Assembly (NCBI RefSeq): GCF_014207095.1
Contig: NZ_JACHBG010000015.1
Coordinates: forward strand, 1 to 64,000
Reading direction: 5' to 3'
From: Martinezella lusitana
Lineage (GTDB): Bacteria; Pseudomonadota; Alphaproteobacteria; Rhizobiales; Rhizobiaceae
DNA length: 64,000 nt
Part shown: in pieces, positions 9,464 to 17,366 of the stretch
Layout: every line of letters begins with the position of its first letter
Numbering within the stretch: position 1 is the stretch's first letter
Program-made: the position numbers and the translations under genes
Notes under the pieces: generated by a model
What the model saw: only the letters and a program-made list of their open reading frames with translations
Told to the model about the DNA's origin: nothing
Databases searched by the model: none

Positions 9464-9482
9464 TACACTAAAGAGATAGATC

Positions 9483-10874
9483 ATGAGCGAACCGACCGAT
9501 CTTTCCATCCTAGACCTCAGGCGCAAGTTTGCCGACAAGAGCCTGTCTCCCAGCGAATATTGGCTGGCGCTGGAACGGCATATCGCGACGTGGGAGCCGA
9601 CAATATCGGCGCTCTATGCCTATGACCCGGAGGATGCCCGCAGGCAGGCGGCTGCCTCCACCGCGCGCTGGGCAAAGGGCGCACCGCTTGGGGCGCTGGA
9701 TGGCATTCCGGTGACGCTGAAGGAGCTGATCGCAACCAAGGGCCAGCCGGTGCCGCTCGGCACGGCGGCCGTCGAACTCATCCCCGCCGCAGAAGACGCA
9801 CCGATCGCCGCCCGCCTGCGCGAGGATGGCGCGGTGATTTTCGCCAAGACCACCTGCCCCGATTACGGCATGCTGTCCTCCGGTCTCTCCAGTTTTCACA
9901 AGCTCAGCCGCAATCCCTGGGACCCGAGCCAGAATCCGGGCGGCTCCAGCGCCGGTGCATCGGCTGCGGCTGCCGCCGGCTATGGGCCGCTGCATATCGG
10001 CACCGACATCGGTGGTTCAGTACGGCTGCCGGCGGGCTGGACCGGCATTTTCGGCTTCAAGCCAAGCCATGGCCGCATCCCGGTCGATCCCTATTATGTC
10101 GGGCGATGCGCCGGACCCATGACCCGCACGGTCGAGGATGCCGCCTTCTCGATGGCGACGCTGTCGCGTCCCGACTGGCGTGATGGCACCAGCCTGCCGC
10201 CGAACGAGATCGACTGGATGGATCTCGACATCAATATTCGGGGCATGACGATCGGGTTGATGCTCGATGCCGGCTGTGGCCTGCCCGTCGACGACGAGGT
10301 GCGCGACGCGGTTCTTGCCGCTGCCAAGTGCTTCGAAGAGGCAGGCGCGACCGTCGTCGATGTCGCACCGGTGCTGACGCGGCAGATGCTAGACGGCCTC
10401 GATGCCTTCTGGCGCGCGCGCTTCTGGGGTGACATCATGGGTTTGAGCGAGGAACGCCGCAACGCGATCCTGCCCTATATCCATAGCTGGGCGAAGGGTG
10501 GCGCAGATGTCAGCGGCGTCGATGCCGTGCGCGGCTTCAACCAGACGATCGAGATGCGCAAGAGCTGCAGCAAGCTTTTCACCGAGGTCGACGCCGTGCT
10601 CTCGCCAACCAATCCGATCGTCTCCTACCCCGCCGAGTGGGCGTCTCCCACCAACGATCCTGACCGGCCTTTCGAACACATCTGCTTCACCGTTCCGTGG
10701 AACATGTCGGAGCAACCGGCAGCCTCGGTCAATTGCGGCTTCTCCCGCTCCGGCATGCCGATCGGCCTGCAGATCGTCGGCCCGCGCTTTGGAGACATGC
10801 TGGTGCTGCGTCTTTCCAAGGCTTTCGAGGACTGGAGCAGCGGCGTGACGAACTGGCCAAAGCCGCCGGTATGA
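9483..10874 (+). CDS. Amidase (amidase signature family), 463 aa
   Basis: The amidase-signature catalytic triad is complete: K80 in G-I-P-V-T-L-K, S155 in the glycine/serine-rich NPGGSSAGAS block, and S179 in G-T-D-I-G-G-S-V. The spacing is the same as in GatA-type enzymes. It hydrolyses a carboxamide to acid plus ammonia or amine in the cytoplasm; the substrate is not known. It is 19 bases behind the DppC-like gene, so it is probably co-transcribed and acts on the imported compound. It is not a GatA subunit by context, since gatB and gatC are absent. Confidence 0.85.
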   Translation: MSEPTDLSILDLRRKFADKSLSPSEYWLALERHIATWEPTISALYAYDPEDARRQAAASTARWAKGAPLGALDGIPVTLKELIATKGQPVPLGTAAVELIPAAEDAPIAARLREDGAVIFAKTTCPDYGMLSSGLSSFHKLSRNPWDPSQNPGGSSAGASAAAAAGYGPLHIGTDIGGSVRLPAGWTGIFGFKPSHGRIPVDPYYVGRCAGPMTRTVEDAAFSMATLSRPDWRDGTSLPPNEIDWMDLDINIRGMTIGLMLDAGCGLPVDDEVRDAVLAAAKCFEEAGATVVDVAPVLTRQMLDGLDAFWRARFWGDIMGLSEERRNAILPYIHSWAKGGADVSGVDAVRGFNQTIEMRKSCSKLFTEVDAVLSPTNPIVSYPAEWASPTNDPDRPFEHICFTVPWNMSEQPAASVNCGFSRSGMPIGLQIVGPRFGDMLVLRLSKAFEDWSSGVTNWPKPPV

Positions 10875-10896
10875 GCGATGCCTTCCCCGGCGTAAG

Positions 10897-11376
10897 CTAG
10901 TCTCGGGTAAGAGGCAGGGAGAGACCGACCTTCACACGGTCCATGGCGACGAGCGACTTGAACTTCGTCACATTTGGATTGTCGTGGAAGAGGCGGCGGC
11001 TGAGTGCCTGATACTCCGTCATGCTCGCCACCACCACGACAAGGACGAAATCCGCCTCACCGGTCACCTGGTAGCATTGCTGAACCTCCGGTGCCTGGAG
11101 GAAACTGCGCTTTATCGCATTGATAAGCTCGTAGCGTTCGTCGGCGATCTGGACTTCGACGATGATGGTGATCGGCAAAGCAACGGCTGTCGGATCGATA
11201 ACGGCAATATTCGCCTCGATGACGCCATTTTCCTGCATGCGCTTGATACGTCTCTGCACGGCCGGCGCCGAGAGATGGATCCGTTCGCCGATCTGGCGCT
11301 GCGGAACAGTGCTGTCCTTTTGGAGGATCTCGAGAATAGCCACATCGAATTCGTCGAGATCGGCCGATTTGCGCAT
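10897..11376 (-). CDS. Lrp/AsnC family transcriptional regulator, 159 aa
   Basis: The protein has an N-terminal winged helix (L-D-E-F-D-V-A-I-L-E-I-L-Q-K-D, then Q-R-Q-I-G-E-R-I-H-L-S-A-P-A-V-Q-R-R-I) and a C-terminal RAM/effector domain with Q-C-Y-Q-V-T-G-E-A-D-F. The length is usual for the family. Members bind amino acids and act as local or global regulators. It converges on the amidase operon and diverges from the EamA exporter gene at 11501, so regulation of that exporter is the simplest guess. Confidence 0.88.
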   Translation of the reverse strand: MRKSADLDEFDVAILEILQKDSTVPQRQIGERIHLSAPAVQRRIKRMQENGVIEANIAVIDPTAVALPITIIVEVQIADERYELINAIKRSFLQAPEVQQCYQVTGEADFVLVVVVASMTEYQALSRRLFHDNPNVTKFKSLVAMDRVKVGLSLPLTRD

Positions 11377-11500
11377 TTCAAAATATCCTTACCGCAAAGA
11401 GGAAACAAAATTGCACGGAAGCCTGCAAAATGGAGCCAAATACTCGTTTCCCATGTATTAGGTTTGCGCCACAAACTACCTGACTTGCAAAGGCAAAAGA
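11377..11500. promoter_or_regulatory. Shared Lrp / EamA promoter region
   Basis: This 124-base AT-rich gap separates divergent genes and must hold both promoters. An imperfect inverted repeat, GGTTTG and CAAACTACC around GCGCCA near 11460-11480, could be an Lrp-type site. The match is weak. Confidence 0.3.
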
Positions 11501-12466
11501 ATGTCACGCCCCGGCATCGATTACGATACGCACTCTCATGACTTTCGCGAAGAAGCGGAGGCAAGCCTTCCAGCCGCAGGCAAGGCCGCATCCGACGACT
11601 CGAAGGGATTTGTCTTAGGGTTGGTCGCGATGGTGCTGGCGGCACTTGCGATGAGCATCTCGCCCAGCCTTGTGCGCCTCGCCGACGTCGGTCCTTTCGC
11701 CAGCGCCTTCTGGCGCGTCTTCCTGGCGCTGCCGATCCTTTGGGTCTGGATGCGCTATGCCGAGGCGGCGGAGCCCGCTGCACCTCGCGCCAGCTTCACC
11801 TTGGCGACGGTCCTTGCCGGGATGGCCTTCACCGGAGACCTGTTCTTCTGGCACATCTCCATCCTGCGGACCACGATTGCCAATGCGACCTTCTTCGCGA
11901 CCATGGCGCCGCTATGGGTCGTCATCTTCGGCTGGCTGCTGCTGCGGCAGAGGGTGAGCCGTGCGACGCTCATCGGGCTTTTGGTGTGCCTCGCAGGCGG
12001 CACGGCACTCGTGGTGCAGAGCCTCGCATTCAACCCGAGCCGCGCGGTCGGGGATGGCCTCGCAGTTGTCACAGGCGCCTTCTTCGGCCTCTATTTCCTG
12101 GCCGTCGGCGCAGCGCGCGGCAGAACGAACGCCGCCCGTGTCACCTTCGAACTCAGCGTCATTACCTCGGCGCTGCTGTTCCTGGTCGCGATTTTCTTCG
12201 AGCCGCGAATCTTGCCGCAGTCGATCTCCGGATGGGGGGTGCTGCTGGCGCTTGGCCTTATCAGCCATGCGGGCGGTCAGGGGCTGGTCTCGGTGGCGCT
12301 CGGAAGGCTGCCAACGGTTTTCTCGTCCCTGGTCATTTTCCTGGAAACGATCGCGGCAGCACTGTTTGCCTGGATCCTGTTCGGCGAAAACGTCACGCTG
12401 ATCCAGGCACTGGGCGGCGTCGTCATCATCGCCGGCATCTGGATTTCCCGGCCGCGCAGCGAGTGA
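11501..12466 (+). CDS. EamA/DMT family transporter, 321 aa
   Basis: A drug/metabolite-transporter-type exporter with about ten membrane helices arranged as two EamA repeats (roughly residues 40-165 and 185-315). The first contains the family feature F-W-R-V-F-L-A-L-P-I-L and the second ends near G-G-V-V-I-I-A-G-I-W. The N-terminal 35 residues are soluble. Relatives export amino acids or other small metabolites across the inner membrane. Its divergent placement next to an Lrp-type regulator suggests amino-acid export under Lrp control; the substrate is not shown by sequence. Confidence 0.85.
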   Translation: MSRPGIDYDTHSHDFREEAEASLPAAGKAASDDSKGFVLGLVAMVLAALAMSISPSLVRLADVGPFASAFWRVFLALPILWVWMRYAEAAEPAAPRASFTLATVLAGMAFTGDLFFWHISILRTTIANATFFATMAPLWVVIFGWLLLRQRVSRATLIGLLVCLAGGTALVVQSLAFNPSRAVGDGLAVVTGAFFGLYFLAVGAARGRTNAARVTFELSVITSALLFLVAIFFEPRILPQSISGWGVLLALGLISHAGGQGLVSVALGRLPTVFSSLVIFLETIAAALFAWILFGENVTLIQALGGVVIIAGIWISRPRSE

Positions 12467-12504
12467 AGGCGATTTCGCCGAAGAGGTATCGGCGCCAAGC
12501 CGCT

Positions 12505-12744
12505 TTATAGCGTGGCGGCGCCCTTCTGCTCGATATCGGCATGCAGGTCGTGCAGCGCCTTTTCGATAACGCGCAGATCGTCCTGAAGGCCATCATCGGC
12601 ACTCATCGAGCTCTCGCTGCCGGCGCGTTGAACACCCCGCGCTTCGCTCTGCAGCTCCAGCAGCTTGTCGATCTTGCCGCGCCTGCGCAAATGACCGTCA
12701 CGCAGAATGTCTCGAACCGTCTTTTCCATAGCGGTGATGGGCAT
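12505..12744 (-). CDS. Small hypothetical protein, 79 aa
   Basis: A charged, helical protein without a signal peptide. The start at 12744 is supported by GAGGAGGAA five bases upstream; an internal ATG at 12729 is possible. The C-terminal half is rich in heptad-like leucines and acidic residues (D-L-R-V-I-E-K-A-L-H-D-L-H), so a short coiled coil is likely. I do not recognise a family. It lies downstream of the NlpC/P60 gene on the same strand and may share its transcript. Confidence 0.55.
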   Translation of the reverse strand: MPITAMEKTVRDILRDGHLRRRGKIDKLLELQSEARGVQRAGSESSMSADDGLQDDLRVIEKALHDLHADIEQKGAATL

Positions 12745-12819
12745 GTGTCTTCCTCCTCTCGACAGGACATATCGATCAAGGGGATAACGGCTCAGACAGG
12801 GGACGGTTCCGAGCGATGA

Positions 12820-13674
12820 TCAGCCGGCAAGACGACGGTAGCCGGTGGGATATTCGTAGAGCCAGCCGATACGCTCCACGGCGGCGGCGAAATTTTCACG
12901 AGCGACGGTCATCGTATGGCCGTTGGCATGAACCATGGTCTCCGGGTCTTCCATGATCGCGACATGGCCCTTCCAGAAGACGAAATCGCCGCGCTTCAGC
13001 TCTTCGCGGTCAATGGGCTCACCCAGGCCGGCCGCCTGCATGTCGGTATCGCGGGGAGCGGCACGCCCCGTCATCAATAGCGCCAGCTGCACCAGCCCGG
13101 AGCAATCGATGCCGAGGCCGGAACGACCACCCCAGAGATAGGGTGTCCCGAGAAAACGCAGGGCGACATCGACATAGTCACCACCGGCGCTCTCACCGAT
13201 CGGCTGGACATGTTTGGCGAAGATGGCGGTGCCGTCGTCGAGGACGGCGTAGTGATTGCCCCGCGCCTCGGCGGTGCCGGCAATCCGCACGCGGCTCCCC
13301 ATCGACAGCACGGCAGCATGCGGCTTGCGCAACTCCGGCTCGGGATAGATGAAGGTGCGCTGCGGCACGACGATATGGGTCGCAGCGGCAGCCCCTTCCA
13401 TGAGTGCCGTTTCGGGCAGATAGCCGACATAACCGTCCGCGATCGCCTTGACCCAGCACCAGCCGCCGCTGCGCTCGAAAACCAGCACTTCCTCGCCCAT
13501 CAGCAGCTCTGTATCGATACCTGTGGCGAGATTCGGCTTCGGACGAAGTGCGACGACGGGAATCGAGACCGCTGCCATGCTGCCTTCGACGAAACGTTCG
13601 GCTTCAACCTTCCCTCTCAGAGAGGCTTCGGCAAGATCAGGTCTGAAAGCGTTTAGGCGACGGTCGAGCATCAT
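12820..13674 (-). CDS. NlpC/P60 family peptidase with SH3-like domain, 284 aa
   Basis: The N-terminal part (about 35-150) contains SH3-type beta segments. The C-terminal part is an NlpC/P60 cysteine peptidase with C181 in G-I-D-C-S-G, H227 in W-K-G-H-V-A and H239 as the likely third catalytic residue. This arrangement is like YkfC-type enzymes, which cut gamma-D-glutamyl-diamino-acid bonds in murein peptides. No signal peptide is seen, so it may act in the cytoplasm on recycled peptides. I placed the start at ATG 13674, 16 bases after the MarR gene. The frame is open further upstream, but that extension overlaps MarR coding sequence and is poor in composition. Confidence 0.82.
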   Translation of the reverse strand: MMLDRRLNAFRPDLAEASLRGKVEAERFVEGSMAAVSIPVVALRPKPNLATGIDTELLMGEEVLVFERSGGWCWVKAIADGYVGYLPETALMEGAAAATHIVVPQRTFIYPEPELRKPHAAVLSMGSRVRIAGTAEARGNHYAVLDDGTAIFAKHVQPIGESAGGDYVDVALRFLGTPYLWGGRSGLGIDCSGLVQLALLMTGRAAPRDTDMQAAGLGEPIDREELKRGDFVFWKGHVAIMEDPETMVHANGHTMTVARENFAAAVERIGWLYEYPTGYRRLAG

Positions 13675-13690
13675 GAAGCTATTCCCGAAT

Positions 13691-14041
13691 TCACAGTTTG
13701 CGGCCATGCTCGATGACGAGATCGCCGAGTTTTTCCAGATAGAGCGCACCGGTGACCGTGCGCTTGATGATGACATTGCGGCGATCACGCTCGTCGCGGA
13801 CGCGGTCGACCAATCCCATCTCACCCATGGTGTCAAGCGCCCGGGTGATGACCGGCTTGGTGACGCCGAGCGTCGCGGCCAGTCCGCGCACGGTATGCGG
13901 CGGCGGCACGAGATAGATCTGCAGCAGGATCGCCGTCTGCCGCAGCGTCAAATCATGATCCTCGCGGCGCACCTGAGCGAGCGTCACGCCATGCCAGAGG
14001 CCAAGGGCCTGTGAGGCGGAGAGATCTAGCGGCACGGACAA
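13691..14041 (-). CDS. MarR family transcriptional regulator, 116 aa
   Basis: A short winged-helix regulator: L-T-L-R-Q-T-A-I-L-L-Q-I-Y, then the recognition helix around L-G-V-T-K-P-V-I-T-R-A-L-D, and the wing D-E-R-D-R-R-N-V-I-I. It is slightly shorter than usual (about 140 residues). It sits between the M17 aminopeptidase and the NlpC/P60 gene on the same strand, so it may control this cell-wall-peptide group. Binding sites cannot be assigned. Confidence 0.82.
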   Translation of the reverse strand: MSVPLDLSASQALGLWHGVTLAQVRREDHDLTLRQTAILLQIYLVPPPHTVRGLAATLGVTKPVITRALDTMGEMGLVDRVRDERDRRNVIIKRTVTGALYLEKLGDLVIEHGRKL

Positions 14042-14106
14042 CCCCGAAAATCGTTACGCTGCCGTTCCAGTTTCGGCCAAGATCATGGCGGATTCAAGGG
14101 GAATTC

Positions 14107-14138
14107 ACCCCCTCTCCTGCAATGCGGGTGGAGGGGGT
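14107..14138 (-). terminator. Possible terminator after the M17 aminopeptidase gene
   Basis: An eight-base stem (ACCCCCTC at 14107-14114 with GAGGGGGT at 14131-14138) lies just past the aminopeptidase stop, in the 106-base gap before marR. There is no strong T-run on the minus strand, so it may only attenuate. Confidence 0.4.
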
Positions 14139-14147
14139 GGCTGTGTT

Positions 14148-15545
14148 TTAACGCACGCTCTGTCTGATGTGGTGATACAGCGCACGGATCGCCTGTGCCT
14201 CGCCGCCGCCTGGCGAATGCGGACGCTCGCTCGGAGCCCATCCGAAAATATCGAAGTGCACCCAGCTCGGCGTTTTGGTGACGAAGCGCTTGAGGAACAG
14301 GGCTGCCGTGATAGACCCTGCCATGCCGCCGGCAGGCGCATTGGTGATATCGGCGAATTTCGTGCGGATATCCTTGTCGTAGCCCATGTGGAGCGGCATG
14401 CGCCACAGCGGGTCGTCCGTTTCAAGGCTCGCTTCGGTCAGATCGCTGGCGAGTTCGCTGTCGTCGGTGAAGAAAGGCGGCAGGTCGGGGCCGAGCGCGA
14501 CGCGGGCCGCGCCCGTCAGCGTCGCCATGTCGATCATCAGATCCGGCGCATCCTCATCGGCATAGGCAAGCGCATCGGCGAGGATCAGCCGACCCTCTGC
14601 ATCGGTATTGTCGATCTGAACCGTCAGGCCCTTGCGGCTCTTGTAGATGTCGCCGGGGCGGAAAGCGTTGGCCGAAATCGAGTTCTCGACGACGGGAATG
14701 ATGACGCGCAGATCGACCTTGAGCTTGGCGTCCATGATCATCAGAGCCAGACCCATGACGTTCGCAGCACCACCCATGTCCTTCTTCATCAGCAGCATCG
14801 AGGATGCGGGCTTGATGTCGAGACCGCCGGTGTCGAAGCACACGCCCTTGCCGACCAGCGTGATGCGGCGATGGCCCTTCTTGCCCCAGCGCATTTCCAG
14901 CAGGCGCGGCGCATCGGCGCTGGCGCGCCCCACCGTATGCACGAGCGGGAAGTTTTCTTTCAGCAGGTCATCGCCGATGATGACGGACATTTCCGCCTTG
15001 TAATGTTGGGCGAGCGCCCGGAAGGCAGCCTCCAGCTGCTCCGGCCCCATGTCGTTGGTAGGGGTGTTGATGAGGTCGCGCGCAAGAAAGACGCCGGCAA
15101 GCTGGCGCTTGATATCGGCAGCATCGGCATCGCGCGGTATCATCAAGGTCGGCGCTGGCGCCTTTTCCGACTTGTAGCGATCAAACCGATAGCTGCCGAG
15201 ACCGAAGCCGAGCGAAAGGCGGTTCGCTGTCAGCGGCGCAGTCTCGATGTGCCAGTCACCGGCAGGCAGGCTGCGCGCGAGCTTGCCCGTGAGGAACGGC
15301 TGTTCGGAGGGATTGGAACCAAGGCCAAACAACGCGCCGCCGAGATGGCCTTCCGCCGTCGGGATCAGCAGCAGCGAGCCGCTGTCGGCCTTATATCCGG
15401 CCTTGTGGGCCCAATCGAGCGCGATGGGATCGATGGTGCCGGTTTCTATATGCGCCGGCGTGACGGCAAAGATCGGCAATGTTGCGCCACCCTTCGAATT
15501 GAAGGGCGTCGCGCGCTCGATGAATTGATAGGGGGCCATAACCAT
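14148..15545 (-). CDS. Leucyl aminopeptidase family (M17) protein, 465 aa
   Basis: A di-metal aminopeptidase of the M17 family. Metal-binding and catalytic motifs are present: V-C-F-D-T-G-G, the M-K-K-D-M-G-G-A block and the diagnostic N-T-D-A-E-G-R-L. The N-terminal domain (residues 1-160) is shorter and divergent from PepA, as is usual for the rhizobial M17 group. It cleaves N-terminal residues from peptides in the cytoplasm. Its neighbours, a MarR regulator and an NlpC/P60 peptidase, suggest a role in recycling cell-wall or imported peptides. Confidence 0.88.
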   Translation of the reverse strand: MVMAPYQFIERATPFNSKGGATLPIFAVTPAHIETGTIDPIALDWAHKAGYKADSGSLLLIPTAEGHLGGALFGLGSNPSEQPFLTGKLARSLPAGDWHIETAPLTANRLSLGFGLGSYRFDRYKSEKAPAPTLMIPRDADAADIKRQLAGVFLARDLINTPTNDMGPEQLEAAFRALAQHYKAEMSVIIGDDLLKENFPLVHTVGRASADAPRLLEMRWGKKGHRRITLVGKGVCFDTGGLDIKPASSMLLMKKDMGGAANVMGLALMIMDAKLKVDLRVIIPVVENSISANAFRPGDIYKSRKGLTVQIDNTDAEGRLILADALAYADEDAPDLMIDMATLTGAARVALGPDLPPFFTDDSELASDLTEASLETDDPLWRMPLHMGYDKDIRTKFADITNAPAGGMAGSITAALFLKRFVTKTPSWVHFDIFGWAPSERPHSPGGGEAQAIRALYHHIRQSVR

Positions 15546-15574
15546 CCTTTGACAATGACTTCGGGGAATCGAGA

Positions 15575-15597
15575 GTTAACCGTCTGTTAGGGTTAAC
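15575..15597. promoter_or_regulatory. GTTAACC inverted repeat upstream of the TadD-like gene
   Basis: The perfect arms GTTAACC (15575-15581) and GGTTAAC (15591-15597) flank nine bases. The site lies in the 143-base gap between divergent genes. Its TTAACC core resembles CtrA half-sites of alphaproteobacteria. That reading is inference. Confidence 0.35.
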
Positions 15598-15688
15598 AGA
15601 TTATTGCTGGAGCGAACATTGCGTCGAACCTTTCCCTGTTTCGATTCTAGGCCGGACGCAAGACTTTTGGATTCAGGGAAATAGCGTT

Positions 15689-16519
15689 ATGTCCGCCGGT
15701 TCAACCTCGTCTTTGCTTAGAACCCTCCTTTTTCGAGGCGCTTCGGCCGCGCTTTTGACACTCGCCCTGGCAAGCTGCTCGACGACGGCGAGCAAGGACA
15801 ACATCACCACCGGCTCGATCCCGAAGTCTTCGAGGCCGATGGACACGATGAATAGCACCGACCTGGCGCAGACGACCGCGACGTTCGGCAAGGCGTACGA
15901 TGCCAACCCCAAGGATCGCGACGCGGGCGTCAACTATGCCAATGCGCTGCGCATGAGCGGCCGCAACGATCAGGCGCTTGCCGTCATGCAGCAGGTTGCA
16001 ATCAACAATCCGAGCGATCGCGGCGTGCTGGCGGCCTATGGCAAGGCACAGGCGGCGGCGGGTCAGCTGGAACAGGCGCTCTCCACCATCGACCGCGCTC
16101 AGACCCCCGACCGTCCCGACTGGCGTTTGGTTTCCGCAGAAGGTGCCATTCTCGATCAGCTTGGCCGCTCCACCGATGCACGCGGCAAATATCGGGACGC
16201 GCTGGTGCTTGCACCAAACGAGCCGACGATCCTTTCGAACCTCGGCATGTCCTATGTGCTGACCGGCGATCTCAAGAATGCCGAGAGCTACCTTCGCTCG
16301 GCGATTGCGCAACCCGGCACAGACAGCCGCGTTCGCCAGAACCTGGCGCTCGTTGTCGGTTTGCAGGGTCGCTTCGCTGAAGCCGAGAAGATCGCCCGGG
16401 AGGAGTTGACGCCGCAGCAGGCGAACGCCAATGTCACCTATCTGCGCTCCATGCTGGCACAGCGCAACTCCTGGCAGAAGCTTGCTGCAAGCGGTGACGG
16501 CAAGAAGGCCATCCAGTAA
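15689..16519 (+). CDS. TadD-like TPR lipoprotein, 276 aa
   Basis: The N-terminus is a lipoprotein signal with the lipobox L-A-S-C at about residues 26-29, so the protein is probably anchored in a membrane. Residues about 70-260 carry tandem tetratricopeptide repeats: repeated N-x-x-x-x-L-x-x-x-G and A-x-x-x-Y/A patterns such as L-R-M-S-G-R-N-D-Q-A-L-A and L-G-M-S-Y-V-L-T-G-D-L-K-N-A. TadD proteins of Flp pilus loci have this architecture and help assemble the secretin. The main pilus cluster starts 850 bases away on the other side of a LysE gene, which supports the assignment. Confidence 0.75.
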   Translation: MSAGSTSSLLRTLLFRGASAALLTLALASCSTTASKDNITTGSIPKSSRPMDTMNSTDLAQTTATFGKAYDANPKDRDAGVNYANALRMSGRNDQALAVMQQVAINNPSDRGVLAAYGKAQAAAGQLEQALSTIDRAQTPDRPDWRLVSAEGAILDQLGRSTDARGKYRDALVLAPNEPTILSNLGMSYVLTGDLKNAESYLRSAIAQPGTDSRVRQNLALVVGLQGRFAEAEKIAREELTPQQANANVTYLRSMLAQRNSWQKLAASGDGKKAIQ

Positions 16520-16537
16520 ACAATATCAGGCGAAAGC

Positions 16538-16569
16538 CAGCGGCGCCTTCTTTCGCAGCAGCGCCGCTG
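16538..16569. terminator. Possible bidirectional terminator between convergent genes
   Basis: A nine-base perfect stem (CAGCGGCGC at 16538-16546 with GCGCCGCTG at 16561-16569) lies between the ends of the TadD-like gene and lysE-family gene. There is no long T-run on either side, so the call is tentative. Confidence 0.35.
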
Positions 16570-16579
16570 CGTCAGGTCG

Positions 16580-17224
16580 TCAGCGCCATATATGCCGCGG
16601 CAGGCCATCCATCACGAGCCTTGCTCCCAGCGCACCGATAATCGCGCCGGCCACCCTGTCGATCCACAGTTTCGATCCGACATAGAAGGCGCGCGGACGA
16701 TTGGACGAGAAAGCCAGGGTGACCACGGTGTACCAGCCGACCTCGACCAGAAAAACTGCCGGCGGAACCGTCATCAGCAGCCACGGAGCTGGCGAGGACG
16801 GAAGAAGTGCCGCGAAGATACTGCCATAGAAGATGGCGGTCTTCGGATTGCTGAGCTGCGTTCCAAGCGCAAAGCCGAAGTTGCGCAGTATCCCTCCGGC
16901 CGCGGGGGTGGCTGGCGCATCGAGGGGAAGATCATGCGCGGCGTTGCGCCAGATGCGGATGCCGACATAGATCAGATAGAGGCCGCCGGCGACCTTCAGC
17001 GCCAGATAGAGCCATTCGACCTTCATCAGCAGCGCGCTCAAGCCGAACAGAGCGAGCGTCGCGAAGATGACGCTCCCTGTTCCCATGCCGAAAGCCGCCG
17101 CCAGACCCGCCTTGCGGGAACGGGAGACGGCAATGCGCGAAACCAGTACAAAACTCGGCCCCGGGCTGACGGCACCGATGAAAACTGCAGCAATGACACT
17201 GAAAAATACTGCTATGGATGACAT
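16580..17224 (-). CDS. LysE family translocator, 214 aa
   Basis: A six-helix inner-membrane exporter of the LysE/RhtB family. The N-terminal signature is present: G-A-V-S-P-G-P-S-F-V, then the R-x-G-L-A-A-A-F-G-M-G-T-G segment and, in the middle, N-P-K-T-A-I-F. Members export amino acids or their analogues. It sits between a TadD-like gene and tadC but faces the TadD-like gene and is unrelated to pilus assembly. It looks like an insertion that split the pilus locus. Confidence 0.88.
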   Translation of the reverse strand: MSSIAVFFSVIAAVFIGAVSPGPSFVLVSRIAVSRSRKAGLAAAFGMGTGSVIFATLALFGLSALLMKVEWLYLALKVAGGLYLIYVGIRIWRNAAHDLPLDAPATPAAGGILRNFGFALGTQLSNPKTAIFYGSIFAALLPSSPAPWLLMTVPPAVFLVEVGWYTVVTLAFSSNRPRAFYVGSKLWIDRVAGAIIGALGARLVMDGLPRHIWR

Positions 17225-17366
17225 GCGACCCCTCCCGATATGGCTGGATATCCGCTCGGTCGTCGGCGCTGCATTCTTTGCGCATTCCTGAAGAGACTCG
17301 ATAGCGCCGCCGGCGACATCGGTGGTAGCTTAATCATTCTCCCGCGCTGCGGGCAAGCCGGAACGT

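Noticed and set aside
14085..15590. 501-codon plus-strand frame across the M17 gene
   Set aside because: It lies opposite a gene with complete catalytic motifs and is a composition shadow.
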